22,936 nt of DNA from CAYSLC01 sp964431545 (GCA_964431545.1 CAYSLC010000071.1:1-22936); one strand, 5' to 3'. Positions 6,532 to 15,090 are shown, counted from the stretch's first letter. Notes: a model not told the origin generated them from the sequence alone. A program made the numbers and translations.

Positions 6532-7434
6532 ATGGATATCCTCAATAGAATCGAGTTCGAGAAGCCGGACCTGGACCGATTGACATCCCGGTACGCCGTT
6601 GTCGACTGCCATTTCCATACCCGGTATTCCGACGGCCTCAACGGCGTCGAAGCGATCGTCAAGCGGATGCGGGAGCTGGGCATCGGCCTGGCGGTCACGG
6701 ATCACAACGAGATCGCCGGGGCCGTGGAGATCGACCGGTATCCGGATCTGTTCACCATTCCGGGCATCGAGGTCACCTCCAAGGAGGGGACCCACCTGCT
6801 GATCTACTTCTACGACGTGAACAGCCTCAAGGAGTTCTACCACGGCGACATCGAGCCCCATATGGGCCAGGAGATCATGACTTCCGTGCGCCTGGACATG
6901 GAGCGGATCATCCGCCGGGCCCGCAAGTACCGGTCGGTGATCATCTTCCCCCACCCTTACTCCGCCATCTACACCGGCGTCTGCAACCACCACTTCCCCA
7001 AAGAGCGCCTCGCCGAGCTGTTCGAGATGGTGGACGGCGTGGAGGTGATCAACTCCGAGAACCTCAACAAGTGGAATCTCAAGTGCGCCGTCCTGGGGTT
7101 CAACATGGAGAAGGGGATCACCGGCGGCAGCGACGGCCACTCCCTCTACCACATGGGCAAGACGGTCACCTACGCGGACTGTCCCGCCGACCGGGAGAGC
7201 TTCCTGGAGGCGGTCAAGGCGCGCGGGACCCGGGTGATCGGCAAGGAGATCCACATTCTCCGCAAGATGACCTCCAACAGCTTCAAACTCCGATCGAACA
7301 TCAAAAACTGCCCGGACCTTCTGGAGAAGAACCTCCGGTACGGGTGCACCGTCATCAACCTGAAGTCCCGGAACTTCCGGGAGCGGATGAAGGATCGCCT
7401 CAACGGACGCGGCCGGCGCCTCGGCTACCATTGA
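6532..7434 (+). CDS. PHP-domain metal-dependent phosphoesterase
   Basis: A 300-residue PHP-family hydrolase. Metal-ligand motifs occur in the usual order: CHFHT (H27, H29), RYSDG (D34), VTDHNE (D57, H58), IPGIEV (E80), FPHPYS near residue 143 and GGSDGH near 202. This type of PHP protein hydrolyses phosphoesters such as nucleotides or oligonucleotides; the substrate cannot be read from the sequence. The C-terminal ~70 residues are basic (KMTSNSFKLRSNIKN, SRNFRERMKDRL), an extension beyond the catalytic barrel that may bind nucleic acid or phospholipid. The Shine-Dalgarno is weak (GAGG about 25 bases upstream), so the start is moderately certain. Its 3' end overlaps the convergent gene by 10 bases. 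Confidence 0.88.
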   Translation: MDILNRIEFEKPDLDRLTSRYAVVDCHFHTRYSDGLNGVEAIVKRMRELGIGLAVTDHNEIAGAVEIDRYPDLFTIPGIEVTSKEGTHLLIYFYDVNSLKEFYHGDIEPHMGQEIMTSVRLDMERIIRRARKYRSVIIFPHPYSAIYTGVCNHHFPKERLAELFEMVDGVEVINSENLNKWNLKCAVLGFNMEKGITGGSDGHSLYHMGKTVTYADCPADRESFLEAVKARGTRVIGKEIHILRKMTSNSFKLRSNIKNCPDLLEKNLRYGCTVINLKSRNFRERMKDRLNGRGRRLGYH

Positions 7435-8633
7435 CCGGCCAGGGCCGGGCCGATGGAATCGATCCCCCGCCGGGACCGGGTCTCCTTCCACCAGACGGCG
7501 AACTGGGGCAGGGCCGCGCCGTAGGAGGCCATCCCCAGGGTCTGGGAATTGAGCTTCAGGTAGGCATGATTGATCTTCCGGCGCAGGGAGAAGAGCCTCG
7601 GGAACCGCTCCCGGTATTGCCGAATGGACCGATTGCGCGCCTCCACCGCCCCCCGGACCTCCGGGGAGAGTTTCACCGTGAAAAGGTCGTGCCAGACCAG
7701 GGGGGAGATGTGGGGCCGGAGGGCCAGCAGAACCCGTACCGCCGCGGAATAGCGGAGAAATTCGGACTCGGCGCCGATGCAGGCCACGTAGGCGATAAGG
7801 TTGGCGTCGGTCTCCGAGGCGAAGCCCAGAAAATGCGCCTTCTCGTGGGCGGCCACGCAGGGCCGCTCCCAGGGGAAGAGTTCGGCGTTGACATGGGGCT
7901 CCATGAAAAAGGGCGAGAAGAAACCGGAGATGCCGAAGATGCTCAGCAGGGTGTTGGCGTGGAGGTGTTTGGTGGGGGGCGGTTCCGCCCGCAGGGACGG
8001 ATCGGTGATCGCGACGATTTTCCCCACCTCCCGGTCGAGGGTCCGGTCCAGGAGCCGGCGGTCCCGGGCCTCGGGGGGGAAAAGGTGCAGGGGCCGGTAG
8101 AGGCGGTTGGCCAGGGCGGCCATCTCTTCGCCCAGCTTCCGGTAGTCCGAGTCGGCGGGGGCCTCGAACGGCGGGTGCGGGACCAGGGCGGTGAAGAAGG
8201 GCTGGCGCAGGTAGTTGAACCCCCAGAAGGCCATGTAGAAAACATAGATTCCGGCTCCCGAGGCGAAGAGGTGGCAGAGGATCCGAAGGACCCACTTGCC
8301 CATGGACCGGCCTTCGTGGCGGGCCGTCAGGAAGCTGTAGAGGATCCCCACCGGAACGGCGAAGAGGACGATGCCGGCGGCCGCCTCGGTGAGGGAGATC
8401 GTCGCCGGGACCAGGTCCGGGAGCCTCCCGAGCCCCTGGGCGATGTAGGGGTGGAACGGGCGGGAGTAGCCGAACTCCACCTTGCCGGGGTGGCCGTCCA
8501 GGAGGATCCGGCAGACGAGGACGGCGATCCCCAGAAGCACCAGAAGGAGGTGCCAGCTTTCCACCACCGGCTCCCGGATCACGATCCGGCGGTTGGGGAT
8601 GTAGGTCCTGCTCGTAAGTCTGCTGCCAGCCAC
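7425..8633 (-). CDS. DUF3810-family membrane protein with HExxH-like motif
   Basis: A 402-residue protein from GTG 8633, chosen because GAAGGG lies 7 bases upstream; the frame stays open to a TTG at 8693 with no ribosome site. It has three membrane segments (about residues 27-45, 78-101 and 118-138), then a large domain with the conserved DUF3810 features NTLLSIFGISGFFSPFFMEP, HVNAELFPWE and AAHEKAHFLGFASETDANL. HEKAH (residues 263-267) with the following GFASETDAN looks like a zinc-metalloprotease signature, so membrane-bound proteolysis is plausible but unproven for the family. A minus-strand TTGACC (8721-8716) with TACCTT 18 bases downstream is a weak promoter candidate. Confidence 0.85.
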   Translation of the reverse strand: MAGSRLTSRTYIPNRRIVIREPVVESWHLLLVLLGIAVLVCRILLDGHPGKVEFGYSRPFHPYIAQGLGRLPDLVPATISLTEAAAGIVLFAVPVGILYSFLTARHEGRSMGKWVLRILCHLFASGAGIYVFYMAFWGFNYLRQPFFTALVPHPPFEAPADSDYRKLGEEMAALANRLYRPLHLFPPEARDRRLLDRTLDREVGKIVAITDPSLRAEPPPTKHLHANTLLSIFGISGFFSPFFMEPHVNAELFPWERPCVAAHEKAHFLGFASETDANLIAYVACIGAESEFLRYSAAVRVLLALRPHISPLVWHDLFTVKLSPEVRGAVEARNRSIRQYRERFPRLFSLRRKINHAYLKLNSQTLGMASYGAALPQFAVWWKETRSRRGIDSIGPALAGQW

Positions 8634-8785
8634 GTTCCTGCCCTTCGGGGGTGTGGAGGTTGGTCCGGTGGGCGCTTGCGCCGGGAGGTTCAAGGTAAAC
8701 CGATGGCGGGCAAAAGGTCAACAGCCAATTCCGGCCCCCGGGGGGAAGGCCCGGATCGGCGCCCCCAAGGGCCGAAAGGAGCACG

Positions 8786-9256
8786 ATGAAGGTTACGGCT
8801 TCGGACGTCATGGACACGGTGTTTCACACCCTCACCCCGGATCTTCCCGTGGGCGAGGCGGTCAAGACCTTCAAGGCGGCCGGCGCCGCCGAGGGGCGGA
8901 AGATCTTCGGGATGATGGTCGTGGACGGCGACGGGCGCCTGGCGGGGATGATCTCCATGTACGACATCCTCCTCTTCCTGCGGCCCAAGCACATCCAGAT
9001 CTGGGGGGTGATGGAGGACGTGGACATCGAGGGGCTGGTGGACCGGGCCTGTGAACGGGCCGGGACCGTCCGGGTGGGGGATATCATGAGCACGGACCTC
9101 ATCACCATCACCCCCCGGACCCACCTCATGGCCATCGTCGATATCATGATCAACAAGCACGTGCGTCGGCTCCCGGTGCTGGAGGGGGGGAAGATCCTGG
9201 GGATCGTCTACATCTCCGATCTCTTCTACCATCTGCTCGATCGGCTCACCGACTGA
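8786..9256 (+). CDS. Two-CBS-domain (Bateman) protein
   Basis: A 156-residue protein consisting of one pair of CBS domains: residues 7-65 (VMDTVFHTLTPDLPVGEAVK ... GRLAGMISMYDILLFL) and 97-154 (DIMSTDLITITPRTHLMAIV ... GGKILGIVYISDLFYHLLDR). Such pairs bind adenine nucleotides and act as sensors. There is no attached enzyme domain, so it probably works on a partner. AAGGAG sits 6 bases before ATG 8786. It is followed 23 bases later by a four-CBS protein, and the two are likely co-transcribed. Confidence 0.92.
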   Translation: MKVTASDVMDTVFHTLTPDLPVGEAVKTFKAAGAAEGRKIFGMMVVDGDGRLAGMISMYDILLFLRPKHIQIWGVMEDVDIEGLVDRACERAGTVRVGDIMSTDLITITPRTHLMAIVDIMINKHVRRLPVLEGGKILGIVYISDLFYHLLDRLTD

Positions 9257-9279
9257 TCGGCGCATCGGCGGAGGTTCCC

Positions 9280-10212
9280 ATGTCCATTATCGCCAAACGG
9301 AGCATCCTCACCGGCATGAAGGTGAAAGAGGCCATGCGCCGGCTGGTGGTCCGGCTGCCCGCGGAGGCCGGCCTGGACCAGGCGGTCATCCGGATGACCA
9401 AATACAAGGTGAGCGCGCTTCTGGTCGACGACACGGCGGGACGGGCCGCCGGAGTGGTCTCCAAGACGGACATCATGGGGGCCTACTACGCCGGCCTCCC
9501 CGTCACCTCCCCCCTGTCGGACATCATGGTCGGCCCGCCCCTGGTCCGCGCCCCGGACGATCCGGTGGAATCGGCCCTCAACGCCATGCGGGAGGCCGGG
9601 GTCCACCGGGTCTACGTCCACGGCGGGGCCGACGCCGACCCGGAGCGGGTGGCCGGGGTCCTGGCCTATCCGGACATCGTGGGACTTTTGTATCAGTACT
9701 GCCACCAATGCCGCCGGAGCCTGCTCCGACGGGGGGCGCCGGATGGAGGGGGCGAGGACGGAGAGGCGGAGCCGGTCCTGCGGTTCACGGTCCGGGACGT
9801 GATGACCGCGTCCGTGACGGCCCATCCGGAGACCGACCCCCTGACGTCGGTCATGGAGGGGCTCTCCATGCACCGGTTCGGGGCGGTGCTGATCACCGAC
9901 GGGGAGGGCCGCCCCGCCGGGGTCGTCTCCAAGTCGGACCTGATCCTCGCCTATCTCCACGGGGTCGACCCGGAGACGCCGGCCGAGGGGATCATGTCCG
10001 CCCCGGTTTGCTCCTGCGAGGCCGGGGCGTACCTGGAGACCGCCCTGCGGCGGATCATCTTCTCGGAGGTCCAGCGGATCTTCGTCCATGAGGAGCGCCC
10101 CGAAGCGGTGGTGGGGGTCCTCTCCCTCTCCGACGCGGCCCGGATCCGCTCCGGCTCCTGCCAGGCGTGCGTGGCCAGCCGGATCACGCCGGTCTCCGAC
10201 CCGTCAGTCTGA
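9280..10212 (+). CDS. Four-CBS-domain protein with paired CxxC motifs
   Basis: A 310-residue protein with two Bateman modules: CBS1 ~14-72, CBS2 ~78-137, CBS3 ~169-227, CBS4 ~235-290. Each module is followed by a CxxC: CHQC at 141-144 and CQAC at 294-297. An acidic/Gly linker (GAPDGGGEDGEAE) separates the halves. The two halves look like a duplication, with GRAAGVVSKTDI matching GRPAGVVSKSDL. Adenylate sensing is the expected role of the CBS domains; the CxxC pairs could bind metal or sense redox state, which is inference. GGAGG lies 5 bases before ATG 9280. The stop overlaps the convergent thi4 gene. Confidence 0.9.
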   Translation: MSIIAKRSILTGMKVKEAMRRLVVRLPAEAGLDQAVIRMTKYKVSALLVDDTAGRAAGVVSKTDIMGAYYAGLPVTSPLSDIMVGPPLVRAPDDPVESALNAMREAGVHRVYVHGGADADPERVAGVLAYPDIVGLLYQYCHQCRRSLLRRGAPDGGGEDGEAEPVLRFTVRDVMTASVTAHPETDPLTSVMEGLSMHRFGAVLITDGEGRPAGVVSKSDLILAYLHGVDPETPAEGIMSAPVCSCEAGAYLETALRRIIFSEVQRIFVHEERPEAVVGVLSLSDAARIRSGSCQACVASRITPVSDPSV

Positions 10213-10977
10213 CGCGATCAACTCCCGGGCCACCTTCTCCCCGGACAGGAGCATCCCCCCGAAGATGGGGCCCATGCGGGGTCCGCCGAAGGCGGCGTTG
10301 GCCGCCATGCCCGCCACGTAGAGGCCGGGGAAGACCTGACGGGTGTTCTGAAGGGTCAGGGTCTCGGCCCGGTCCGACCACATCGACTTCTCCCCCTCGA
10401 TCTTCCCGGACGGGGTGTCGAGCCGTCCGGGGACCTTTCGCTGAACCACGCTCACCACTTCCAGGTCGTGGCCGGTGGCGTCGATGACGTAGGTCGACCG
10501 CATGGTGAGGGGATCCACGTGGAGGCCGGCGATCTCCACCGCCGACCAGGTGAGCACCAGGCCGATGACCCGGTCGGTCCGCATCATCACGTCCTCGGCG
10601 CTCATGCAGTTGAAGATGGTCAGGCCGGCCTGGACCGCCTTTGACGTGAGGGTGGAGATCGCCTCCACCGAGTCGGCGGTGAAATAATCCTCCTCGTAGG
10701 GGCGCGCGCGGATCCCGAACTCCTCGAGGATGTGGACCGCCGCCTTCTGGACCACGATCTCGTTGAACATCATGCCGCCGCCCCACATGCCGCCGCCCAC
10801 GCTCAGCTTCCGCTCGAACAGGACCGCCCGCTTGCCGGCCCGGGCCAGGTAGTATCCGGCCACCAGGCCGCTGGGGCCGCCGCCCACGATGGCCACGTCC
10901 GCCTCCAGGTTCGCCTTCAGCTTCTCGTAAAACCGGTCGATGATCGCCCGGCTGATGGTGATCTCATTGAGTTCCAT
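10204..10977 (-). CDS. thi4: Thi4 family ADP-thiazole synthase, histidine (sulfide-dependent) type
   Basis: A 257-residue FAD/NAD-binding fold protein making the ADP-thiazole precursor of thiamine from NAD, glycine and a sulfur source. The dinucleotide motif is VGGGPSGLVAGYYLARAGK (31-49), followed by GGGMWGGGMMFNEIVVQ and a C-terminal GLYVAGMAANAAFGGPRMGP. In yeast Thi4 a cysteine donates its own sulfur once per protein; here the matching segment reads GLHVDPLTM, with histidine at 153 as in archaeal enzymes. That predicts a true catalyst using free sulfide, fitting an anaerobic sulfidic habitat. AAAGGA precedes ATG 10977 by 8 bases. The start overlaps the end of thiE by 14 bases, so both share the TPP-riboswitch transcript. 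Confidence 0.95.
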   Translation of the reverse strand: MELNEITISRAIIDRFYEKLKANLEADVAIVGGGPSGLVAGYYLARAGKRAVLFERKLSVGGGMWGGGMMFNEIVVQKAAVHILEEFGIRARPYEEDYFTADSVEAISTLTSKAVQAGLTIFNCMSAEDVMMRTDRVIGLVLTWSAVEIAGLHVDPLTMRSTYVIDATGHDLEVVSVVQRKVPGRLDTPSGKIEGEKSMWSDRAETLTLQNTRQVFPGLYVAGMAANAAFGGPRMGPIFGGMLLSGEKVARELIASD

Positions 10978-11629
10978 TGGATGATCCTTTCCCTTGTGTG
11001 ATGGTTGTGTCGCGGATTCGGTCCCGGAATTCCCGGATCCGCCCGGGGATATCCGTTGCTTCGTTGATCCCGGAGATGACGGCGAAGTGCCGGCAGCCGG
11101 TTTCGGCCACCGTCGCAACGTTCGCCAGGGTGATCCCGCCGATGGCCACCACCGGGATCCGCACCGCCCGGACCACCGCCCGGAGCCCGGCGGGTCCGAT
11201 CACCTCGGCGTCGGACTTGGTGGCGGTGGGGAAGACCGATCCGGTCCCCACGTAGCCGGCCCCCGCTTCCTGGGCCGCCAGGGCCGCGGCCGGGGTCCGG
11301 GCCGAGACCCCGACGATCATCCCCTCCGGGACCCGGCGGAGCACCTCTCGGTACGCCTCGTCCTCCCGTCCGACGTGGACCCCGTGGGCCCCCACGGAAA
11401 GGGCGATGTCCACCCGGTCGTTGACGATCAGGATCGCGTTTCCGCGCCGCCGCGCCAGATCGACCATGGCCCTTGCGGTTCGGCGGTAGGCGTCATCCGC
11501 CATCTCCTTGTTCCGGAACTGGATGATCCGGGCCCCGCCGTCCAGAAGCGCCCGGCAGCGGGAGACATCTTCGGCGAAGCAGTAGACGTCCCTGTCGGAG
11601 GGGAACGTCGGGTTCGATTCCTGTTTCAT
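10964..11629 (-). CDS. thiE: Thiamine-phosphate synthase ThiE
   Basis: A 221-residue TIM-barrel enzyme joining HMP-pyrophosphate and thiazole phosphate to form thiamine phosphate. Family motifs are present in order: IIQFRNKEM (36-44 region), ILIVNDRVDIALSVGAHGVH, VSARTPAAALAAQEAGAGYV, GSVFPTATK and PVVAIGGITLANV. Start ATG 11629 lies 11 bases after the T-run of the riboswitch terminator; no strong Shine-Dalgarno is seen (GGGTAG only). The frame continues upstream into the terminator and aptamer, which is not coding. It is the first gene of a thiE-thi4 operon; thiC/thiD are not in the window. Confidence 0.95.
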   Translation of the reverse strand: MKQESNPTFPSDRDVYCFAEDVSRCRALLDGGARIIQFRNKEMADDAYRRTARAMVDLARRRGNAILIVNDRVDIALSVGAHGVHVGREDEAYREVLRRVPEGMIVGVSARTPAAALAAQEAGAGYVGTGSVFPTATKSDAEVIGPAGLRAVVRAVRIPVVAIGGITLANVATVAETGCRHFAVISGINEATDIPGRIREFRDRIRDTTITQGKGSSNGTQ

Positions 11630-11639
11630 CGGTCTACCC

Positions 11640-11677
11640 AAAAAAAACAGGCGCCGACGGTCAACGCCGGCACCTGT
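11640..11677 (-). terminator. Intrinsic terminator of the TPP riboswitch
   Basis: Minus strand: ACAGGTGCCGGCG pairs with CGTCGGCGCCTGT (13 pairs, two of them G-U) around TTGAC, followed by eight T's. It stands between the aptamer and thiE, as expected for ligand-controlled premature termination. Confidence 0.9.
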
Positions 11678-11694
11678 TCCTGTTCGTGGATGGC

Positions 11695-11785
11695 GGTGTT
11701 TCCTTCGCGCTGGTATGATCCAGATCAAGTTTCAGGGTATGTTCTCAGCCCGCGTTCGCGGGCACCCCTAACACCTGGTGATGTT
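11695..11785 (-). ncRNA. TPP riboswitch (THI element)
   Basis: Minus-strand leader of thiE. Conserved pieces in order: CCAGGTGTTAGGGGTGCC, a variable hairpin CCCGCG-AA-CGCGGG, GGCTGAGAACATACCCTGAA, CTTGATCTGGATCATACCAG, and GCGAAGGAAAC. CTGAGA and the ACCAGCGCGAAGGAA-type closing segment are the thiamine-pyrophosphate aptamer signature. With TPP bound, the downstream terminator should form and shut off thiE-thi4. The promoter should lie between 11786 and 11951; I could not pick a convincing one there, and otherwise see nothing coding in that stretch. Confidence 0.96.
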
Positions 11786-11951
11786 TAGAATTTGAACGTT
11801 TATGTCGGTTGTTCGGTCGAGGCTCTCCGAATGTATGGGATTATTGAAACACAGCGCGGATGGATGTTCGCGGGAAAAGGGCGAACGGCATCATGCGCAT
11901 TCCTCTTTATGTACCAGGGAACCGGAGGGTTTCGCAATCGTTTTTTCGCGG

Positions 11952-14324
11952 TCACCCGGAAGAGGACGATCGGCCCTTCCATGCCAGGGCCAGCAGGGAG
12001 ACGCCGTAGGCTCCGGCGGCGCAGGCCATGAGGATGGGGATGCCGTAGGCCAGGGCGATCTGGGCCGAGAGGATGGCGGTGAGGACCGAAGCGCAGCCGT
12101 TGGCGGCCCAGGCGTAGGCCCGCTGGAGGGGATCGGCCGGCAGGTCCCGCATCCCCAGGGAGAAGGGGAGCCCCATGAGAAAACCGGCCGGGGCGAGGAG
12201 GACGACCCCGGCGACGTACCGGGCCGTGGTGGGAAGCGCCAGAAGCCGGTGGATCAAACCGTCGACCCCCAACAGGAGGAGCGCCAGAACGATCAGGGCA
12301 CCCAACCCCCACCGGAGAGCGCCGGGGCCCAGCCGCTCCGAGGCGATCCCCCCGGCCGCCGTGAAGATCAGGATTCCGGAGACCACCACGGTGAAGCTGA
12401 CCAGGGGGTGGCCCAGCAGCAGGGTATACGCCTTGATGAACCCCATCTCCACGAACATGAACCCGGCCCCCACCCCGAGGAAGTAGAGTCCGTTTACGCC
12501 TGAAACCCCCCTGCCCCGGCGGCCGAAGAGGACCGGCGGGGCCACGAGCAGCAGCAGGGCCACGGCCAGTGCCTCGGCAAAGACCACCGCCACCACGATC
12601 TCCCCGGACAGGAGCACCGGGTACATGCGGCTGCCCATGGTCGTGTAGAGGTCCCCCAGCCGTCCCCACTTGAGGATCCGGCCCGGAAACGGGCGCTCGT
12701 CCCCCTGGGGGGCGGTGTCCAGGGGATAGTCCTCGAAAAAGCGGTCCGAGGCGCCCTCCCGGTAGGCCTCGGCCAGCCGCCGGATCTCCCGGTGGTGGAA
12801 GGGCGCGTCGAAGACGTTGAACCGGTTGGCCAGGTCCGCGGCCATGCCGGGCAGGTGGACCGGGTCGAAATTGCGCTCCCGCGCAAAGGCGAGGAGCCGG
12901 CCGGCGGGGCTTTCGGGCGAGGATGCATTCCCCAGGGGGGCGGCGGAGAGGATGAGGGTGTAGGTGTCCCAGTTCCGGATCACGGCCAGATGAGCCGCGG
13001 GGTCGGAGATCCCCCGGGAGCGCAGGGCTTCGTAGGCGGTCCCCCACATCCGCACGGCGTCGGACGGGGGCAGGAGGAGGCGCCGGGAGAGGATCGCCAT
13101 CCCGTCCGCCGTGAGGTGGTCCAGGTAGGCTCCCAGGGCGTCGGTGGTGAAGACGTGGGACTGGTTGAGGGCGTCGGAGCCCGGCAGCGACGTTCCCCAG
13201 TTCTCCACCTGGATGACCGAATAGCGCTCCGGGGAGCGTGCCAGATGGGCCCGGTAATCCGATCGGATCGTCCCGATCCCGTAGTGGTCCGCCACGATGG
13301 CCGCCATGCGGGGGTCGGAGTCGGCCACTGTCACCTCCCCGGCGCCCGAGGCGAGGGCGCAGGCGATGGCCAGCCCGCCGCCGTTCTGGATCACCAGAAC
13401 CCGGTCGGGGGGCGGCCGGACCGCGTATCCGGCGTAGGAGAGGGTGAACCGCGCGAACCGGTAGCCGTCTTCCCCGGGGCGATAGAGGACGAACCGGCGG
13501 TCGGCGTCGGTGAAGACCGCCCGCTGGGGGGGCATCGGCTCCTGGTACCGGAGGCTCAGGCCCGGGGCGAACCGGATGTAGGGGCTCTCCACCCGGTCGA
13601 GCCGTCCCCGGAGCCCGGTGCGGCTCTCGGTGATCCGGGTCTCCGGCATCCGGAGGGCGTGGCTCAGGGCCTTGTAGGGGGAGGGGGAGACCCGGACCGC
13701 CTCGGGATATCCGGCGTACAGGGAGGCGCCTCCCCCCAGCACCGCCGCCAGGGCGGCGATCCGGACCCGTTTCCCGGAGAGAAGGGTCAGGGGGAGCGGG
13801 AGGAGCGCCGCCGCCAGGATCAGCTCCCCCTCGCCCAGAAAGGGAAGCCCCAGGGAGGGGAGCAGGGCCCCCAGGCCCGACCCCGACATGGTGGCGAAGT
13901 AGACCCGGCCCGTGCGCCGGTGGAGATGGGCGTACCCCACCGAGATGATCGTCCCGGTGAAGACGAAGGGGAGGGCGAAGAGGAGATAGGCGGTCAGCAG
14001 GTAGAGGATCTGGATCGGCTCCAGGGGCAGACGGAAATAGTCGAGGGGCAGGCGGTTGACGGTCCAGTACCCCCCCAGGGCGGTGACGGCGTAGCCGAGG
14101 ACCAGAAGGCCCAGGGGCCCCGGACGGGAGAGACGCCCCTCCCAGCCGGGGCGGCGGCCGTCCAGCAGGCTCAGGAGCGTCCCGCTCGCCCCGAACCCGA
14201 ACAGGGCGAGGCTGATCACCATGAAGGAGAGGTGGTTCCACTGGCCGATGGAGAAGACCCGGGTCAGCAGCACCTCGTAGGCGAGCGACGACAGGGAGAC
14301 CAGGAAGATGGCGGCGTAGAGCAC
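11952..14324 (-). CDS. Polytopic membrane protein with spermidine-synthase-like domain
   Basis: A 790-residue protein in three parts. The N-terminal ~210 residues hold several hydrophobic helices (LSSLAYEVLLTRVFSIG, HLSFMVISLALFGFGASGTL). A soluble middle carries a Rossmann block, RVLVIQNGGGLAIACALASG, with VTVADSDPRMAAIVADHYG, like the SAM-binding fold of spermidine synthases. A C-terminal ~250-residue membrane part includes FVEMGFIKAYTLLLGHPL and ends AYGIPILMACAAGAYGVS. Such fused spermidine-synthase-like transporters are common in this part of the tree but have no established reaction; the glycine-rich loop is altered (IQNGGG instead of DGGDG), so polyamine synthesis is doubtful. GTG 14324 has no clear ribosome site; it begins 16 bases after the upstream methyltransferase stop, so coupling is likely. 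Confidence 0.85.
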   Translation of the reverse strand: MLYAAIFLVSLSSLAYEVLLTRVFSIGQWNHLSFMVISLALFGFGASGTLLSLLDGRRPGWEGRLSRPGPLGLLVLGYAVTALGGYWTVNRLPLDYFRLPLEPIQILYLLTAYLLFALPFVFTGTIISVGYAHLHRRTGRVYFATMSGSGLGALLPSLGLPFLGEGELILAAALLPLPLTLLSGKRVRIAALAAVLGGGASLYAGYPEAVRVSPSPYKALSHALRMPETRITESRTGLRGRLDRVESPYIRFAPGLSLRYQEPMPPQRAVFTDADRRFVLYRPGEDGYRFARFTLSYAGYAVRPPPDRVLVIQNGGGLAIACALASGAGEVTVADSDPRMAAIVADHYGIGTIRSDYRAHLARSPERYSVIQVENWGTSLPGSDALNQSHVFTTDALGAYLDHLTADGMAILSRRLLLPPSDAVRMWGTAYEALRSRGISDPAAHLAVIRNWDTYTLILSAAPLGNASSPESPAGRLLAFARERNFDPVHLPGMAADLANRFNVFDAPFHHREIRRLAEAYREGASDRFFEDYPLDTAPQGDERPFPGRILKWGRLGDLYTTMGSRMYPVLLSGEIVVAVVFAEALAVALLLLVAPPVLFGRRGRGVSGVNGLYFLGVGAGFMFVEMGFIKAYTLLLGHPLVSFTVVVSGILIFTAAGGIASERLGPGALRWGLGALIVLALLLLGVDGLIHRLLALPTTARYVAGVVLLAPAGFLMGLPFSLGMRDLPADPLQRAYAWAANGCASVLTAILSAQIALAYGIPILMACAAGAYGVSLLALAWKGRSSSSG

Positions 14325-14340
14325 GGTCGATCGGGAGCTG

Positions 14341-15063
14341 TTACTTTTCCAGGGCCTGGCCCGTCATGGGGACGAAGAGGACGCCGGTGATCTGGCGCAC
14401 CGTGTGGTCCTCCCCCTTCCGGGTCACCAGGACCAGGTTCTGGTAGCTGAAGGGGTTGCCCAGGGGCAGGATGAGTCGTCCCCCGTCCCTGAGCTGTTTG
14501 AGCAGCGGCGGCGGGATGTGGTCCACGGCGGCGGTGATCATGATGGCGTCGAAGGGGGCGGCCGCCTCCCAGCCGAAGTAGCCGTCCCCGTGGCGGGTCT
14601 TCACCAGGGCGTACCCCAGCTTCTCCAGGGTCTCCGCGGCCTTCTCGTGGAGCTTCTCCTTGATCTCGATGGAGTAGACCTCGCCGGCGATCTCGGCCAG
14701 GACCGCCGCCTGGTACCCCGATCCGGTGCCGATCTCCAGGACCCGGCTCTCCGTTGTGAGACCGAGCGTCTCCGTCATCAGGGCTACGATGTAGGGCTGG
14801 GAGATGGTCTGCCCCTCTCCGATGGGCATGGGGTGGTCCTCGTAGGCCTGGCCGGCTAGTTTTTCGGGGACGAACTGGTGGCGGGGCACCGTCCCCATCG
14901 CCGCCAGCACCTTCTCGTCCTCGATCCCCCGGGCGGCGATCTGGTTCTCCACCATCGCCTTCCGCTCGGCCTTGTAAGCGGCCAGGTCGACCCGGTCGGC
15001 CGGCGCTTTCGCCGGGAGGATCAATGTCGTCAGCAGCAGGGTGAGCAGTGGAATTCGCATCAT
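14341..15063 (-). CDS. pcm: Exported protein-L-isoaspartate O-methyltransferase
   Basis: A 240-residue Pcm-type repair enzyme that methylates L-isoaspartyl residues in aged proteins. The core motifs are clear: RHQFVP, AYEDHPMPIGEGQTISQPYI, the SAM loop VLEIGTGSGYQAAVLA, and GGRLILPLG. ATG codons at 15063 and 15060 follow AGGAGG by 4 and 7 bases; 15060 is the better spaced. The first ~22 residues (MMRIPLLTLLLTTLILPAKA) are a signal peptide, so this copy works outside the cytoplasm; many delta-proteobacterial Pcm proteins are of this kind. The SAM donor supply in the periplasm is unexplained. It has its own promoter and leads into the membrane protein gene downstream. Confidence 0.94.
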   Translation of the reverse strand: MMRIPLLTLLLTTLILPAKAPADRVDLAAYKAERKAMVENQIAARGIEDEKVLAAMGTVPRHQFVPEKLAGQAYEDHPMPIGEGQTISQPYIVALMTETLGLTTESRVLEIGTGSGYQAAVLAEIAGEVYSIEIKEKLHEKAAETLEKLGYALVKTRHGDGYFGWEAAAPFDAIMITAAVDHIPPPLLKQLRDGGRLILPLGNPFSYQNLVLVTRKGEDHTVRQITGVLFVPMTGQALEK

Positions 15064-15090
15064 CGGACCTCCTGTGGTTCGATTTGACGT

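Noticed and set aside
11792..12031. 79-codon plus-strand frame after the riboswitch
   Set aside because: It overlaps the end of the large membrane protein gene in antisense, has no ribosome site and a basic low-complexity tail.
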